Of a stretch of 64,000 bases of DNA, positions 33,848 through 43,193 are shown piece by piece (the first letter of the stretch is position 1; each line of letters begins with the position of its first letter). Source of the DNA: Vallitalea pronyensis (lineage in GTDB: Bacteria > Bacillota > Clostridia > Lachnospirales > Vallitaleaceae); the NCBI RefSeq assembly GCF_018141445.1, contig NZ_CP058649.1, positions 5,351,001 to 5,415,000 on the forward strand, in the 5' to 3' direction. The position numbers and the translations under genes were made by a program. Under the pieces are notes generated by a model. It had not been told where the DNA came from and made no database searches. It saw only the letters and a list, made by a program, of their open reading frames with translations.

Positions 33848-35581
33848 TTATACCACCTCTGAGAAATCAACTTCATTTGCTGTTAAAGATATGAGGTAAT
33901 CACTACCGATTGATACATCTGTAACGCTTGCAATTCCAACTGTACAATACATTTTTCTACCCCTATTGTCTCTATATAAGAATGTCCCCTTACTGTAAAC
34001 GAAGTCAATAATATCTTCCACTTCATCTTCTGTTAAGACAGTAAATGAAATACTGATATTCTTAATTTTATGCTCGCCGAATTCACTGACCGCTTTTTCT
34101 CTTCCAGCAAAGTACATGTCTACCTTGTTTAAGTCATAGGATATTTTTTTAGTGATGTTATATTTCATATCTATATGCCTGTTATAGTCGTCTGTATGGG
34201 CTAATTGAGCATTAGCCAATATAATATGTCTACTGGCTTCCGAACTGTCTTTATAGGCAAGATTTGAAGCTATTGCTCGTATCTTGTATATGTATTCAGT
34301 GCTTGATTTAATGGTATAGTCGTGGTATTTGTCGGATATGTTTGTAGCAATTCTTTCGAAACTTCCCCCAACCTCTTTCCGGAATATATCAAAGGTATCT
34401 GTCGCTACAGGACCAGTAGTTTTTATACATCTGATTTCAATAAATCCATTGATATCACTGGTAATCAATTGCATTATGGGTTGTGACGGTTCCTGGAATG
34501 CAACATTAACCACTTTTACTGCTTCATCTGACCAGATACCAAATGTATTTTTAACAGAAACTTTAATGGTATAGGGCGTATTATTGTTTAATGCAACCGG
34601 AACAAAGAAGCTGGTACCTGTACCGGTTCTTTCGTATGTGTCATATACACCATCAATAACCACCCTATATGCTGTCTGTTCTGTGGATGTCCATGTGGCT
34701 GTGATATGTGGAGTGGTGATGGTTTCCGTATTGGTGATAACGGGTGTAGGTGGCTTACCCTCAACCTGAAATGTTGCTTGGGAGCTGTAGGCTCCTACCA
34801 CATCATTTATGCTGTAAATTCTTACCTTCCATACGATTGTTTGTGAACTGGTGAAGGTATTGGCAGGCAACGTGTATGAGGTGGTGCTGGTTGTTTCTGT
34901 GACAGTAGTCCAGTTTGTACCATCATCAATGCTGTATTGCAAATCAAACTTGCTTTGTTCTTCACTGTTGGACCATGAAAACAGTATGTCCGAGTCATAA
35001 GCTTGATTTAAGCCACTTGGTGCTAAGTTTGTTGGAGGAGAAGGCGGAATGTCCTCATACTCAATCTCTAGGTACGGTTTGTTCGATGACTCTTTAGTAT
35101 AAAACCCTGTTACATTACTTGTAGGTGAATAAAAATCCAATACGTTAGACAATATGAATGCAATTCTTTTATTTTCATTATCAAAAGAACCATTTTGCAT
35201 TTTCCATAATAAATTGCTAAGCACACTGCCGGAACACCAACCTGAATTAGTCATGAACGAACTATAAACCCCACTATTCCATCCATAAGGTCCACTACTT
35301 TCCGTGAAGGAAGTACTGGATTCAATTGCGTATATTGTTTCATTGTTACCCGTGTATTTATTTAAGTGTAATATGGCTTTTGTAATGTTTTTGTCTGTGG
35401 GAAGTGCTGTAAGGTCAAACATAATAGCAGCCCTGTACTTGTCTCGTGTTGTATATTCAGCTGCTGAAAATATACCTCCTGTAAGCATAGTAGAAATATT
35501 ACCATGATAAGTAGTTGGTCCTGCTCTATGTTCTTCATACATATCTACCTCTGGATAAAAATTCGAACTATATGTCGCCAT
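33848..35581 (-). CDS. Distal tail-like protein with carbohydrate-binding and FN3 domains
   Basis: A 577-residue modular protein. The DNRLRE/CBM-like beta-sandwich spans residues about 1-175 (YRAAIMFDLTALPTDKNITK). Three fibronectin type III-like domains follow (about 180-460; PPSPPTNLAPS, KPPTPVITNTE), and the C-terminal tail domain (VEDIIDFVYSKGTFLYRDNRG) spans 460-577. The last part resembles the end of distal tail proteins, while the first parts could bind host glycans. The combination probably gives extra adsorption sites. Confidence 0.68.
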   Translation of the reverse strand: MATYSSNFYPEVDMYEEHRAGPTTYHGNISTMLTGGIFSAAEYTTRDKYRAAIMFDLTALPTDKNITKAILHLNKYTGNNETIYAIESSTSFTESSGPYGWNSGVYSSFMTNSGWCSGSVLSNLLWKMQNGSFDNENKRIAFILSNVLDFYSPTSNVTGFYTKESSNKPYLEIEYEDIPPSPPTNLAPSGLNQAYDSDILFSWSNSEEQSKFDLQYSIDDGTNWTTVTETTSTTSYTLPANTFTSSQTIVWKVRIYSINDVVGAYSSQATFQVEGKPPTPVITNTETITTPHITATWTSTEQTAYRVVIDGVYDTYERTGTGTSFFVPVALNNNTPYTIKVSVKNTFGIWSDEAVKVVNVAFQEPSQPIMQLITSDINGFIEIRCIKTTGPVATDTFDIFRKEVGGSFERIATNISDKYHDYTIKSSTEYIYKIRAIASNLAYKDSSEASRHIILANAQLAHTDDYNRHIDMKYNITKKISYDLNKVDMYFAGREKAVSEFGEHKIKNISISFTVLTEDEVEDIIDFVYSKGTFLYRDNRGRKMYCTVGIASVTDVSIGSDYLISLTANEVDFSEVV

Positions 35582-35598
35582 TTAATGCCCCCTTATCA

Positions 35599-37149
35599 TT
35601 AATTTGCAAACTGTCTATTTGTTTGCTTTGCTTCATTCATCATTCGTGATAAATCCTCAACTTCTTTAATGTTTTTAGTGTCCAAACTTATGTTATATGT
35701 ATCGTTGGATGAGGAACTATTGTTATAGTTATAGTTAGTCGATTTCTCTGGTTGATTTACCCATGACTTCCCTACCTTATCAGCCGAAAACCTTACTTCC
35801 CTAATCTCTCGGATGTTAAAGCCAAACTCTCCCCCACCTAACCAACTAGGTAATTTAAAACTAAAATTATTTAATAGCCTTATCACCCAATTAATGCCGT
35901 TGATGATCTTGTTTAGAATAAACTCTATCCCACTAAGCAGTCCGTCAAATATACCCCTTACCACATCAGCCATGCCATGGAAAATACCCACGACAAAATC
36001 ATTTATGGTGGTGTAGATTTTTTTAATGCCCTGCCAAAAACTATTTAATTTCTTAATAATCCAGTCCCAGTTTTGCCATAGTGCTACACCTACAGCAATG
36101 AGTGCTACTATAGCCACAATAACTAAGCCTATGGGATTCGCTAACATTGCAGCATTTAAACCGCTTTGAGCTAGTGTTTGCGCGAATGTACTTGCTGTCC
36201 ACATCTTCATCAAAGCGTTGATTACAGATAGAACCTTGAAGCCTATAAGCAGACCTACTGCTGCGGTAATTATGGGCAGTAGCCAATTGAAGTTGTCCGT
36301 AACAAATAGAATAATGTTACCAAAGGCCTTAAACAACCCCACAATTATAGTTACAGCCTTCTCTAGTACTCGTGATATTTCGGGTGATTTTTTTATAATA
36401 GTTTCTAGCAGCTCATTAATCTTAGGCATAAGATTAGCACCGATTTGTGTTTTTACAGCACTCATGCTACGCTTAAACTTATCCATTGTATCGGTAAATT
36501 TAACACCAGCGTCAATTGTATCATCACTCATAACAAGTCCTAGTTCTTGGGCCTCTTTCTTCAATGCTTCAACACTTTCAGCTGTCCCGTTAAGGAGCGG
36601 TAACAACTCTTGTCCGCTTCTTGCAAATAAATCCTGTGCCAAGGATGCCTTTTCCATGCCATCAGGCATTTTTTGTAAAGCTGTAACTACCTCATTAAAG
36701 ACTTGTTCTTGTGTTTTAACGGCTCCCGTAGTATCTCTTACGTTCACCCTTAATTTACTAAAAGCTTCAGCACCCTTTCCAGTATTATTAATGGCATCAC
36801 CCATACGCTGAGTTAATGTCTTCATGCCGCCTTGTAGTGATTCAATGCTTACGCCAGCTTGACTTAATACAAAATCCCACTCTTGAAAACCTTCTCTGGA
36901 TAGCCCTAAACGTTGGCTGAGTTTATCTATTCGGTCTGTTGCTTCGGCAGAGGATGTGGCGAGTTTTAATAATGCTCCCCCAGCTGCGGCCATTCCTGTA
37001 GCAATAACCGTTCCGGCTTTTAATGCCTTTTTCCCCATGTCTGATATTCTCTCACCTGTGGTTTTAGCTCTTTTGTCTATGTTGCTAAGGCTTTTATTGA
37101 CTTCTTCATCTTTCAAGAATACGCTGCCAAACAGCCTGAATATTTCCAT
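35599..37149 (-). CDS. Tail tape measure protein
   Basis: A 516-residue protein: coiled coil and helical N-terminal part (KSLSNIDKRAKTTGERISDM), the TMP core near residues 60-230 (SREGFQEWDFVLSQAGVSIE), and hydrophobic helices near 300-360. Length of this protein sets tail length; 516 residues is short for the family. It follows the two chaperone frames, the normal order. Confidence 0.88.
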   Translation of the reverse strand: MEIFRLFGSVFLKDEEVNKSLSNIDKRAKTTGERISDMGKKALKAGTVIATGMAAAGGALLKLATSSAEATDRIDKLSQRLGLSREGFQEWDFVLSQAGVSIESLQGGMKTLTQRMGDAINNTGKGAEAFSKLRVNVRDTTGAVKTQEQVFNEVVTALQKMPDGMEKASLAQDLFARSGQELLPLLNGTAESVEALKKEAQELGLVMSDDTIDAGVKFTDTMDKFKRSMSAVKTQIGANLMPKINELLETIIKKSPEISRVLEKAVTIIVGLFKAFGNIILFVTDNFNWLLPIITAAVGLLIGFKVLSVINALMKMWTASTFAQTLAQSGLNAAMLANPIGLVIVAIVALIAVGVALWQNWDWIIKKLNSFWQGIKKIYTTINDFVVGIFHGMADVVRGIFDGLLSGIEFILNKIINGINWVIRLLNNFSFKLPSWLGGGEFGFNIREIREVRFSADKVGKSWVNQPEKSTNYNYNNSSSSNDTYNISLDTKNIKEVEDLSRMMNEAKQTNRQFAN

Positions 37150-37152
37150 TGT

Positions 37153-37428
37153 CTACTCACCGCCTTTGTGCCTTTCTTTTACCTTTTCCGCCATCTGTAT
37201 TAGCTTTTGTGAGGATATGTTGTTGTCATCTGTGGGCTTGTTTCGTGCTTCTTTAAGTACATCTTCAAAACTGATGTAATTTTCTTCTGTCATAGTGGCA
37301 TATAACACCAGGTACATTTCCCACACTTGACGTTCTTGGTCTCTTTCGTTTGCCTCTGTCAACAACCTACTGATATGGCGAATGTTTAGCCTTTTGATAT
37401 GTTCATTCCCGTAATTGCTATACAACAA
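37153..37428 (-). CDS. Tail assembly chaperone, second frame (reached by -1 frameshift)
   Basis: A 91-codon frame following the first chaperone frame. It has no good start codon or ribosome site of its own. The frame is open upstream to a slippery TTTTTTC at 37467-37473 in the first chaperone gene, so it is probably the T part of a G-GT fusion. The coordinates given cover only the frame's own region. Confidence 0.7.
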   Translation of the reverse strand: MLYSNYGNEHIKRLNIRHISRLLTEANERDQERQVWEMYLVLYATMTEENYISFEDVLKEARNKPTDDNNISSQKLIQMAEKVKERHKGGE

Positions 37429-37448
37429 ATGTATACTTTTGGTATACC

Positions 37449-37769
37449 CTATTGCATAGCATCTTTGAAAAAATCAAGCAATGCCTTGTTGTTCAGAATT
37501 TCCTTAAAGGCTTGTATGGTAACAAAGAAATCTTCCTTCGCTATTTCCTCCACGTTCTTCTCTTGAACAATAGCAAGTAAGTGATATACTTCTTCTTTTA
37601 TCAAGCCTACGTTTTTGATGATATACATCATTAAGGCAATGCCCTTTTCTTTTTCACCCTTCATTTTCTGTAAGGCTTTGTTATTAACAAATTTTTTAAT
37701 ATTTAATTTTTCATAGGCTTCTACAGCAAACGGCAGCATATCAAATACTTTGTCGTTGGTTAGCGTCAT
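37449..37769 (-). CDS. Tail assembly chaperone, first frame
   Basis: A 106-residue acidic helical protein between the major tail protein and the tape measure gene. It corresponds to gpG of lambda: it coats the tape measure protein during tail assembly. ATG after AAGGAGGAATAAATC. A slippery site lies close to the stop. Confidence 0.75.
   Translation of the reverse strand: MTLTNDKVFDMLPFAVEAYEKLNIKKFVNNKALQKMKGEKEKGIALMMYIIKNVGLIKEEVYHLLAIVQEKNVEEIAKEDFFVTIQAFKEILNNKALLDFFKDAMQ
37467..37473 (-). promoter_or_regulatory. Programmed -1 frameshift site
   Basis: T-TTT-TTC (minus strand), seven codons before the first chaperone's stop. A -1 slip gives FQRCYAIGYTKS and enters the second frame without a stop. 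Confidence 0.65.
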
Positions 37770-37800
37770 GATTTATTCCTCCTTCTTTTTTTTACATGAA

Positions 37801-37825
37801 CAAGATACCCTTGTAGGGTATCTTG
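37801..37825 (-). terminator. Hairpin after the major tail gene
   Basis: CAAGATACCC and GGGTATCTTG form a perfect 10-bp stem next to the stop codon of the major tail gene. The T run is poor, so it may stabilise the abundant mRNA rather than end it. Confidence 0.6.
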
Positions 37826-38362
37826 TCACGTGGTAACTTCCTCCATTTTGTAGATTGATACTGTGCTGTCTGTTGGCTCTCGATGAGAATAAAAAACTAA
37901 TTCCACAACAACCTCATCTTTATCCGTTGTTGCCATTGTCAGGCCTCCATCGTGTAAGGCATTATACAATGTTATCACTTTATTGTTTCCTGCCATATTG
38001 GGAACGACTAACGTGATAGAGGGTATATAGTCCGCATCAAGTATCTTTCCGCCGCCATTGGTAATTGCTTTTGTTGTGCTATCCAGATCAGCACCAGGTA
38101 AAGCTAATTTGAGGTTTTCTTGGGTTAATCCCATCAGCCTAACCTTCAAACTTGCATCCTCTGTTACTATCCGCCTCATGCCCTTAGTCTTTCCTCTTTG
38201 CCCATCTACTGACACCTCTTTAAAGGTTTGTTCCACTTTAAACTCGTTCCCTCCTCTAGTTGGTGCCAGTATTTTCTCGCCGATTCCCTTATAATCAATG
38301 TAAACTACGCCAGCATCCAAAACAACACTGGCTATTTGCTCAGTCGTTAATATCCCGGCCAT
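37826..38362 (-). CDS. Major tail protein
   Basis: A 178-residue beta-rich protein (MAGILTTEQIASVVLDAGVV), the tube subunit of the siphovirus tail. It lies between tail completion and chaperone genes, and the hairpin after it fits high expression. ATG with AAAGGAGTGATAAA upstream. Confidence 0.8.
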   Translation of the reverse strand: MAGILTTEQIASVVLDAGVVYIDYKGIGEKILAPTRGGNEFKVEQTFKEVSVDGQRGKTKGMRRIVTEDASLKVRLMGLTQENLKLALPGADLDSTTKAITNGGGKILDADYIPSITLVVPNMAGNNKVITLYNALHDGGLTMATTDKDEVVVELVFYSHREPTDSTVSIYKMEEVTT

Positions 38363-38366
38363 TTTA

Positions 38367-38732
38367 TCACTCCTTTATGTAATAGATTAAATCTGTGGTT
38401 ATCCTTCTTCTCCTTATCTCCTTCTTTGGATCCGCCACGTTGTTCCTTGTATTCGTGTAGGCCCTAAATTGTATCAGCTCATCTGTATAGACATACTTTT
38501 TTAGGGTGTTTTCTATGATGTCCGCCTTTTCTTCTATCAGATTAGAATTACCTTTGTCCCATAGATTGATTTCTAGGGTATAATTCCTCGTGTTTTCTGC
38601 TGGTATGCTATCCAGTGAGAACACAATATAGGGGGGTTTTGCGTCACTGGCTTGCTCGTGGTAGCATGCAAGCCCTGTTATTGAAGAAAGTAGGGAAATG
38701 ATACAGTCTCTTAAATGCAGTGTTTTAGCCAT
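38367..38732 (-). CDS. Tail completion/terminator protein
   Basis: About 121 residues, starting MAKTLHLRD at 38732 after AGGGGGATGAAA. The pattern PPYIVFSLDSIP, NLWDKGNSN and ADIIENTLKKY fits tail terminator proteins that cap the tail tube and join it to the head. It overlaps the preceding gene by eight bases. Confidence 0.7.
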   Translation of the reverse strand: MAKTLHLRDCIISLLSSITGLACYHEQASDAKPPYIVFSLDSIPAENTRNYTLEINLWDKGNSNLIEEKADIIENTLKKYVYTDELIQFRAYTNTRNNVADPKKEIRRRRITTDLIYYIKE

Positions 38733-39177
38733 TTTCATCCCCCTGATATTCGTTGTCATCAATCAGCCCTAGAGCTTTGTTTTCATCTTCTACAGCCGAC
38801 AAATACTGCCCGTGGATTCTTCTGATATCTTCTATATTGTCGTTTACAGCGTTTTGCATCATGGCATGCTTGGGGTGTTCACTGCTCCCAAGTTCATAGA
38901 ACCCTGCATAAAACCCCCTAGGCTTATACCCAACTTGTAGGTTCGGGATTTTTTGTTTTCGCCTAACCCAATATTGGGTGTTCTTTTTCATGACTCCTAA
39001 CCGCCTCTTTATGCCTGCTTTATCCATGTTCTGCTTTGTTCTCTTTGTAATGAGCTTGCCAGAATCCCTCATGGCTGCTCTGGCCAATTCGTGAAGGGTG
39101 TATTGTACCCTGTTGATATTGCTGGTGTATTCCACGCCATCTTTCTTTATTTTTACTGCGGTTGGTAATCTAGCCAC
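38725..39177 (-). CDS. HK97 gp10-type head-tail protein
   Basis: About 150 residues, starting at GTG 39177 (AAGGGGTG upstream). Patterns ARAAMRDSGKLITKRTKQNMD and GFYAGFYELGSSEHPKH are typical of the HK97 gp10 family, small proteins needed for head-tail joining. It overlaps both neighbours by eight bases, so the whole connector block is coupled. Confidence 0.75.
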   Translation of the reverse strand: MARLPTAVKIKKDGVEYTSNINRVQYTLHELARAAMRDSGKLITKRTKQNMDKAGIKRRLGVMKKNTQYWVRRKQKIPNLQVGYKPRGFYAGFYELGSSEHPKHAMMQNAVNDNIEDIRRIHGQYLSAVEDENKALGLIDDNEYQGDENG

Positions 39178-39472
39178 TGTCCACACCCCTTTCCAAAACA
39201 AGCTCAATCTTTTCATTTTTTACCTTATAGAACCGAATAATGGTGTATTCTTCGTTCTTATACCGAATGTATTTTTCTTTGTTGTGGTCAAATTGGCTTG
39301 TGACAAGTACGATTTCAGGTTTAAACCCTGTTGCTTGCGCTTGGTAGAATTCACTGTATTTTACTGATTTTTCATTGCAGTAGATGAGCTTGTTATACAT
39401 AATGCTTTTAACTTTTTCGCCATGTTCCATTGATTCTATAACGGTTCCTAGATATGCTATGTCACTAAACAA
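39170..39472 (-). CDS. Head-tail adaptor / head closure protein
   Basis: About 100 residues, start probably TTG 39472, six bases after AGGGGGG. Beta-rich, with FKPEIVLVTSQFDHN and IRYKNEEYTIIRFYK as in SPP1 gp16-like stoppers. Its position between connector and gp10 supports this. Confidence 0.65.
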   Translation of the reverse strand: MFSDIAYLGTVIESMEHGEKVKSIMYNKLIYCNEKSVKYSEFYQAQATGFKPEIVLVTSQFDHNKEKYIRYKNEEYTIIRFYKVKNEKIELVLERGVDSG

Positions 39473-39755
39473 CGCTATCCCCCCTAAATTCTGCAATAAG
39501 ACTCATGTGCTGCTTAAGCAGGTCATAGCTACGTTGGTATTTTTCACTCTCTGTATTTTCCAATCCTAAGTTGGCTTTACAGTAGGTTTTTACGGCTTGC
39601 TTCACTAACGCATATTCCTCTTTTTTTTCATCTGGAATAACGATACCTGAGCTTTTTAAATCCATCAAGCAAGCGTCTATAACATCCTGTATGTCGGAGT
39701 CAATGGCAGTATGTGAGATTCTTAGGGCTAACTTGACGTCATCGATTAAGGCCAT
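39465..39755 (-). CDS. Head-tail connector protein, gp6-like
   Basis: A 96-residue helical protein (MALIDDVKLALRISHTAID) of the phage connector family that forms a ring below the portal. ATG follows directly after the upstream stop. Confidence 0.8.
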   Translation of the reverse strand: MALIDDVKLALRISHTAIDSDIQDVIDACLMDLKSSGIVIPDEKKEEYALVKQAVKTYCKANLGLENTESEKYQRSYDLLKQHMSLIAEFRGDSVV

Positions 39756-40067
39756 TTACTCACCTGCTTCACAAAGAAAGGGCATCAGTACGATTTTAAC
39801 GCCTGATTCTTTTTGTTCATGCCTTAATATACCTGAAACAATGGCGTGTTGAGTAATGGTTAATGGTCTAACAGGTCGCCATATAATCACTTGATTAACT
39901 TCTGCTATTTTTTCAACTTCAATATTATTAATTTTCTTGAGGGTTTCTTGTTGAGTTTCCTCTTGATGTTCTTGTTCTTCTCCGCTGTCTTTTGCTCCTT
40001 CAACTATTTCGTTTTTGGTTTCTTCTAAATCATTGTTATTCGATTTATTAGAACTTTTTTTAGACAT
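39756..40067 (-). CDS. Small acidic capsid-region protein
   Basis: About 103 residues: a low-complexity polar N-terminus (serine, asparagine, glutamate and glutamine rich) and a beta-rich C-terminus (QVIIWRPVRPLTITQH). It lies between the capsid and connector genes. It could be a head decoration or fibre protein; unproven. Confidence 0.55.
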   Translation of the reverse strand: MSKKSSNKSNNNDLEETKNEIVEGAKDSGEEQEHQEETQQETLKKINNIEVEKIAEVNQVIIWRPVRPLTITQHAIVSGILRHEQKESGVKIVLMPFLCEAGE

Positions 40068-40116
40068 ATCATTCATTCCTTTCGTTGAAAAAAGGGAGTA
40101 AAAACTCCCTTAATGA

Positions 40117-41313
40117 TTAAACTCCCTTTTTGACGATAATTACACCATTAGGGTCTAATATCTTACCATCAGCAATTAGAATAGCTTTGTCCACCCATTG
40201 ATTGGTGTCATGATCGAGCCATCTATACATGGTCATTTGCATGTTGGAGTTGATGTCGTAGTCGCTTAGCTTGCAGAATACTGTCACGATATCATTTGTA
40301 GCCGCTGATTCATACGGAGTTATAACATCATCTTCCACTAACACCACTTCTCTACCACCAAATCTTTCCTGTGGACCATTGGAGATGCCATAATTGATTC
40401 TTCCAATGGGTTGACCATTAGCATCTACCATGCCATCTATGTACCCCTCAAATGTTCCCGCTGCCATAATGAATGAACCTCCTGCTCTATAGGCAAGTGG
40501 AATCTTTGCAAAGACTTTTTTCTTCCATCCTTCCCATGTGACAAAGTCAGCGGCTGATAGTGTGATAATGTTCCCTGCTGGTATTCTCGTATCAACTGTA
40601 ATACCTTTAGGTTGTCCTGTACCAGTACCTTTAATAATTGCTATATCTAAAGCTTTTATCATAGCTTCCACGATGAGTTGTGTAATGGTTGTTTCAAATA
40701 TTGATAAAGTGGTAATGTCAGCAAGTAAGGATATAGCAACTTTACATTCTAGACCATGGTAGCTAAATGAAACTTTGGTATTCGCTTCCACTTTTTGTCT
40801 ATCGGATGTTGAACTTTCTCCTATCCAGTTAGCCGCTGGCTTCAAAGTAAGTATAGGTACTTCCACGCCACCTTTAATGTTTGATTTTCTAACTCTGTTG
40901 AATATATGTCCATAGGATTCCATCTTTTTGATGATTTCTTCCATGATGGTTGTAGGCACTAAGGCACCTGCATCGGTTGTACTGGTATAGGTGTCTGCGT
41001 TTTGGAACTTGTCATCCATAATACCTGTCTTACAGTAGTTCATGAATGCTACTCTATATTCTTTGCTGTTGTATACATCCTCATAGTCGGGTACTTGATT
41101 GTCTAGGTTACCCTCTGGTTTCATAGCTGCTTTTGCACCATCTTTTAAGGCATTCATATTGGCTTGTGCCTTTGCTATCTTATCAAACTGGTTATCAAGT
41201 GCTTCAATCTCTGCTTTTTTCTCATTGAACTTCTCAACATCACCTTCATTCAATAAGTTTTCTGCCTCTGTTAGTAGTGCATTTCTCTTTTGTAGATACT
41301 CTTTCTTATTCAT
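40117..41313 (-). CDS. Major capsid protein, HK97 fold
   Basis: A 398-residue protein. The N-terminal coiled-coil delta domain spans residues about 1-80 (EIEALDNQFDKIAKAQANM) and is probably removed by the prohead protease. The HK97-fold coat domain begins near TSTTDAGALVPTTIMEEI. It assembles the icosahedral head. It lies after the protease gene, with ATG after AAAGGGGACATGGTCC. Confidence 0.9.
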   Translation of the reverse strand: MNKKEYLQKRNALLTEAENLLNEGDVEKFNEKKAEIEALDNQFDKIAKAQANMNALKDGAKAAMKPEGNLDNQVPDYEDVYNSKEYRVAFMNYCKTGIMDDKFQNADTYTSTTDAGALVPTTIMEEIIKKMESYGHIFNRVRKSNIKGGVEVPILTLKPAANWIGESSTSDRQKVEANTKVSFSYHGLECKVAISLLADITTLSIFETTITQLIVEAMIKALDIAIIKGTGTGQPKGITVDTRIPAGNIITLSAADFVTWEGWKKKVFAKIPLAYRAGGSFIMAAGTFEGYIDGMVDANGQPIGRINYGISNGPQERFGGREVVLVEDDVITPYESAATNDIVTVFCKLSDYDINSNMQMTMYRWLDHDTNQWVDKAILIADGKILDPNGVIIVKKGV

Positions 41314-42034
41314 GGACCATGTCCCCTTTCAATTTTAATAGATTTAATTTTGCCTGACATATGTCAATGTCTGTGTTGTCTTTCTTGATCTTAACCCCAT
41401 CGTTTGACGGTTGTTTAATCACATTTCTGATTTTATTGACCACTTCCATTGGCAACATGAAACTATTGTTTACATTGGTACATGCTACTAACTGATTGCC
41501 ATCGTCAAACATGATTTCATTTACAAACTCTAATTCTTTTGCTTGTTGTGCGTTTAACCATGTTTCTTTATCCATTAAGTCAAGCAGTTCTTCCTGAGAC
41601 ATACCTGTTTTTAACATGTAAGCATTAGCAATGGATTTGTTATAATTTCTTATCACATCAGCTTCATGTTGCAGGTCTCTATAATCCCCTCTTGCAATAG
41701 ATGATACGTTGTGAATCATAATCTGAGCTGTTGGTGAGATTTGTACACTATCTCCTGCCATAGCAATAACACTCGCTGCGCTTGCTGCTATACCAACAAT
41801 TTTAACTGTAATGTTGCCTTTATAATCTTTTAATGCTGTATAGATTTCTGATCCAGCGTATACAGAACCACCGCCGCTATTTATTTCTACTTCTAAATCC
41901 TCGCCATTAGCTTCATCAATGACAAGACCCACATCATTAGGGCTAGTAGCTTCCATATCGAACCATTCATAAATCCATTTTTGATCATTGGCAACTATGA
42001 CTCCTTTAATCTTCACTTTCGCTATTTTCCTCAC
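41306..42034 (-). CDS. ClpP-like prohead protease
   Basis: A 242-residue serine protease of the ClpP/S49-like phage family. The catalytic serine is in GIAASAASVIAMAGD, the histidine in MIHNVSS, and the oxyanion loop EINSGGGSVYAG is present. It cleaves the capsid delta domain during head maturation. The start is uncertain: the GTG at 42034 lies directly on the GGAGG and has no spacing. It overlaps the portal gene. Confidence 0.85.
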   Translation of the reverse strand: MRKIAKVKIKGVIVANDQKWIYEWFDMEATSPNDVGLVIDEANGEDLEVEINSGGGSVYAGSEIYTALKDYKGNITVKIVGIAASAASVIAMAGDSVQISPTAQIMIHNVSSIARGDYRDLQHEADVIRNYNKSIANAYMLKTGMSQEELLDLMDKETWLNAQQAKELEFVNEIMFDDGNQLVACTNVNNSFMLPMEVVNKIRNVIKQPSNDGVKIKKDNTDIDICQAKLNLLKLKGDMVHE

Positions 42035-43181
42035 CTCCTTCCGTAACTACAGCAGTATCAAGTCTTCTTACTGGCTTGTCACCGTTTTCTATAGGTCCCA
42101 TATTCATCACATATCGCCATTCGTTGGGTGTCATTGCTCCTCTATCCACCATCTGTAAAAGATTTAACTTTGTGGACATAGAAGCATATTGCAAGCTTGA
42201 AGCTTCAAAAATAATTTTGTTGCCAAACCCTCGTTCCTTCCTGGTAAATAGGCGTCTGGAATATTCACCACTCATTTGTGTTGCTATTGGTTCAATAACA
42301 GCTTCATAGTAAGCATTCCACTCGTCCTCGGTATATTTTGACTGTACAATCTTCTCATTGGTGTTAAAGAAGTTATATATACGTGCTGTGGTTCTATCCA
42401 TTTGAGCTGCATTTGGTACATATGATTCAGGTTTTACCTGTTCAATGTCATACTTTGCGTCTGCTGCTGCTGCTCCACCCGTTTCACTATCAATTGATAA
42501 GTAATTATCAACGAAATTTTTGACATTCTCTTTAATATCATCAGGTTTCAAAACTTGCTTGAACTTTAACAGCCATTTAATCACATTACTGCTTTTAATT
42601 GCCTTAACAATGCCTTGGTCTGTTGCAGTAACGACTTCCATCAAGGATGTTAATACTTTTGATGGACTGTCACCAAAAATATCATTTTCATTAAAATCCT
42701 GCCTTAAGTGAATGATGTCTGAGTAAGCAAATGTTTTCGTTTTGCCATTAATCAGTGTAAACTTTAACAGCATTTCCCCGTTCTTGTTATAAATGACTTC
42801 TACGCCTGTTGGTGTAATAGGGTATAGCTGGTATGGGTATCCAAAGTCATCTCTCACAATTAGAATAAACGCATTGTTATTAAGTGCTAATTGTGTTGCA
42901 ACTTTTTCTTGTAGCATTTGCCCTGTCATATGTGGATTGGGTTCTTCCAATAAAAAACGCATATACGGTTCAGGGTTTATTTTTATTCCCTCTTTAGCAT
43001 TTCGTATATGCTTTGCTAATAACTTCCCAACGGCTCTTGATTGTGGTCTAATGCACGAACGGATAATGTCAGATTGATATAAATTGCCATTCCATGAATA
43101 AAACCCATTACCACGCTCGGTTATGAGTTCAAATTTATACCCTGTATCTTCAATTTTTGCTTTTTTGCTAAACCATCCCAA
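42006..43181 (-). CDS. Portal protein, HK97 family
   Basis: A 391-residue protein: dodecameric ring at the capsid vertex through which DNA is packaged. Patterns PYMRFLLEEPNPHMTGQML and RLFTRKERGFGNKIIFE are typical. TTG start with GGAGGTGATGTA upstream. Its order terminase-portal-protease-capsid is the usual one. Confidence 0.88.
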   Translation of the reverse strand: MGWFSKKAKIEDTGYKFELITERGNGFYSWNGNLYQSDIIRSCIRPQSRAVGKLLAKHIRNAKEGIKINPEPYMRFLLEEPNPHMTGQMLQEKVATQLALNNNAFILIVRDDFGYPYQLYPITPTGVEVIYNKNGEMLLKFTLINGKTKTFAYSDIIHLRQDFNENDIFGDSPSKVLTSLMEVVTATDQGIVKAIKSSNVIKWLLKFKQVLKPDDIKENVKNFVDNYLSIDSETGGAAAADAKYDIEQVKPESYVPNAAQMDRTTARIYNFFNTNEKIVQSKYTEDEWNAYYEAVIEPIATQMSGEYSRRLFTRKERGFGNKIIFEASSLQYASMSTKLNLLQMVDRGAMTPNEWRYVMNMGPIENGDKPVRRLDTAVVTEGGEENSESED

Positions 43182-43193
43182 TACATCACCTCC

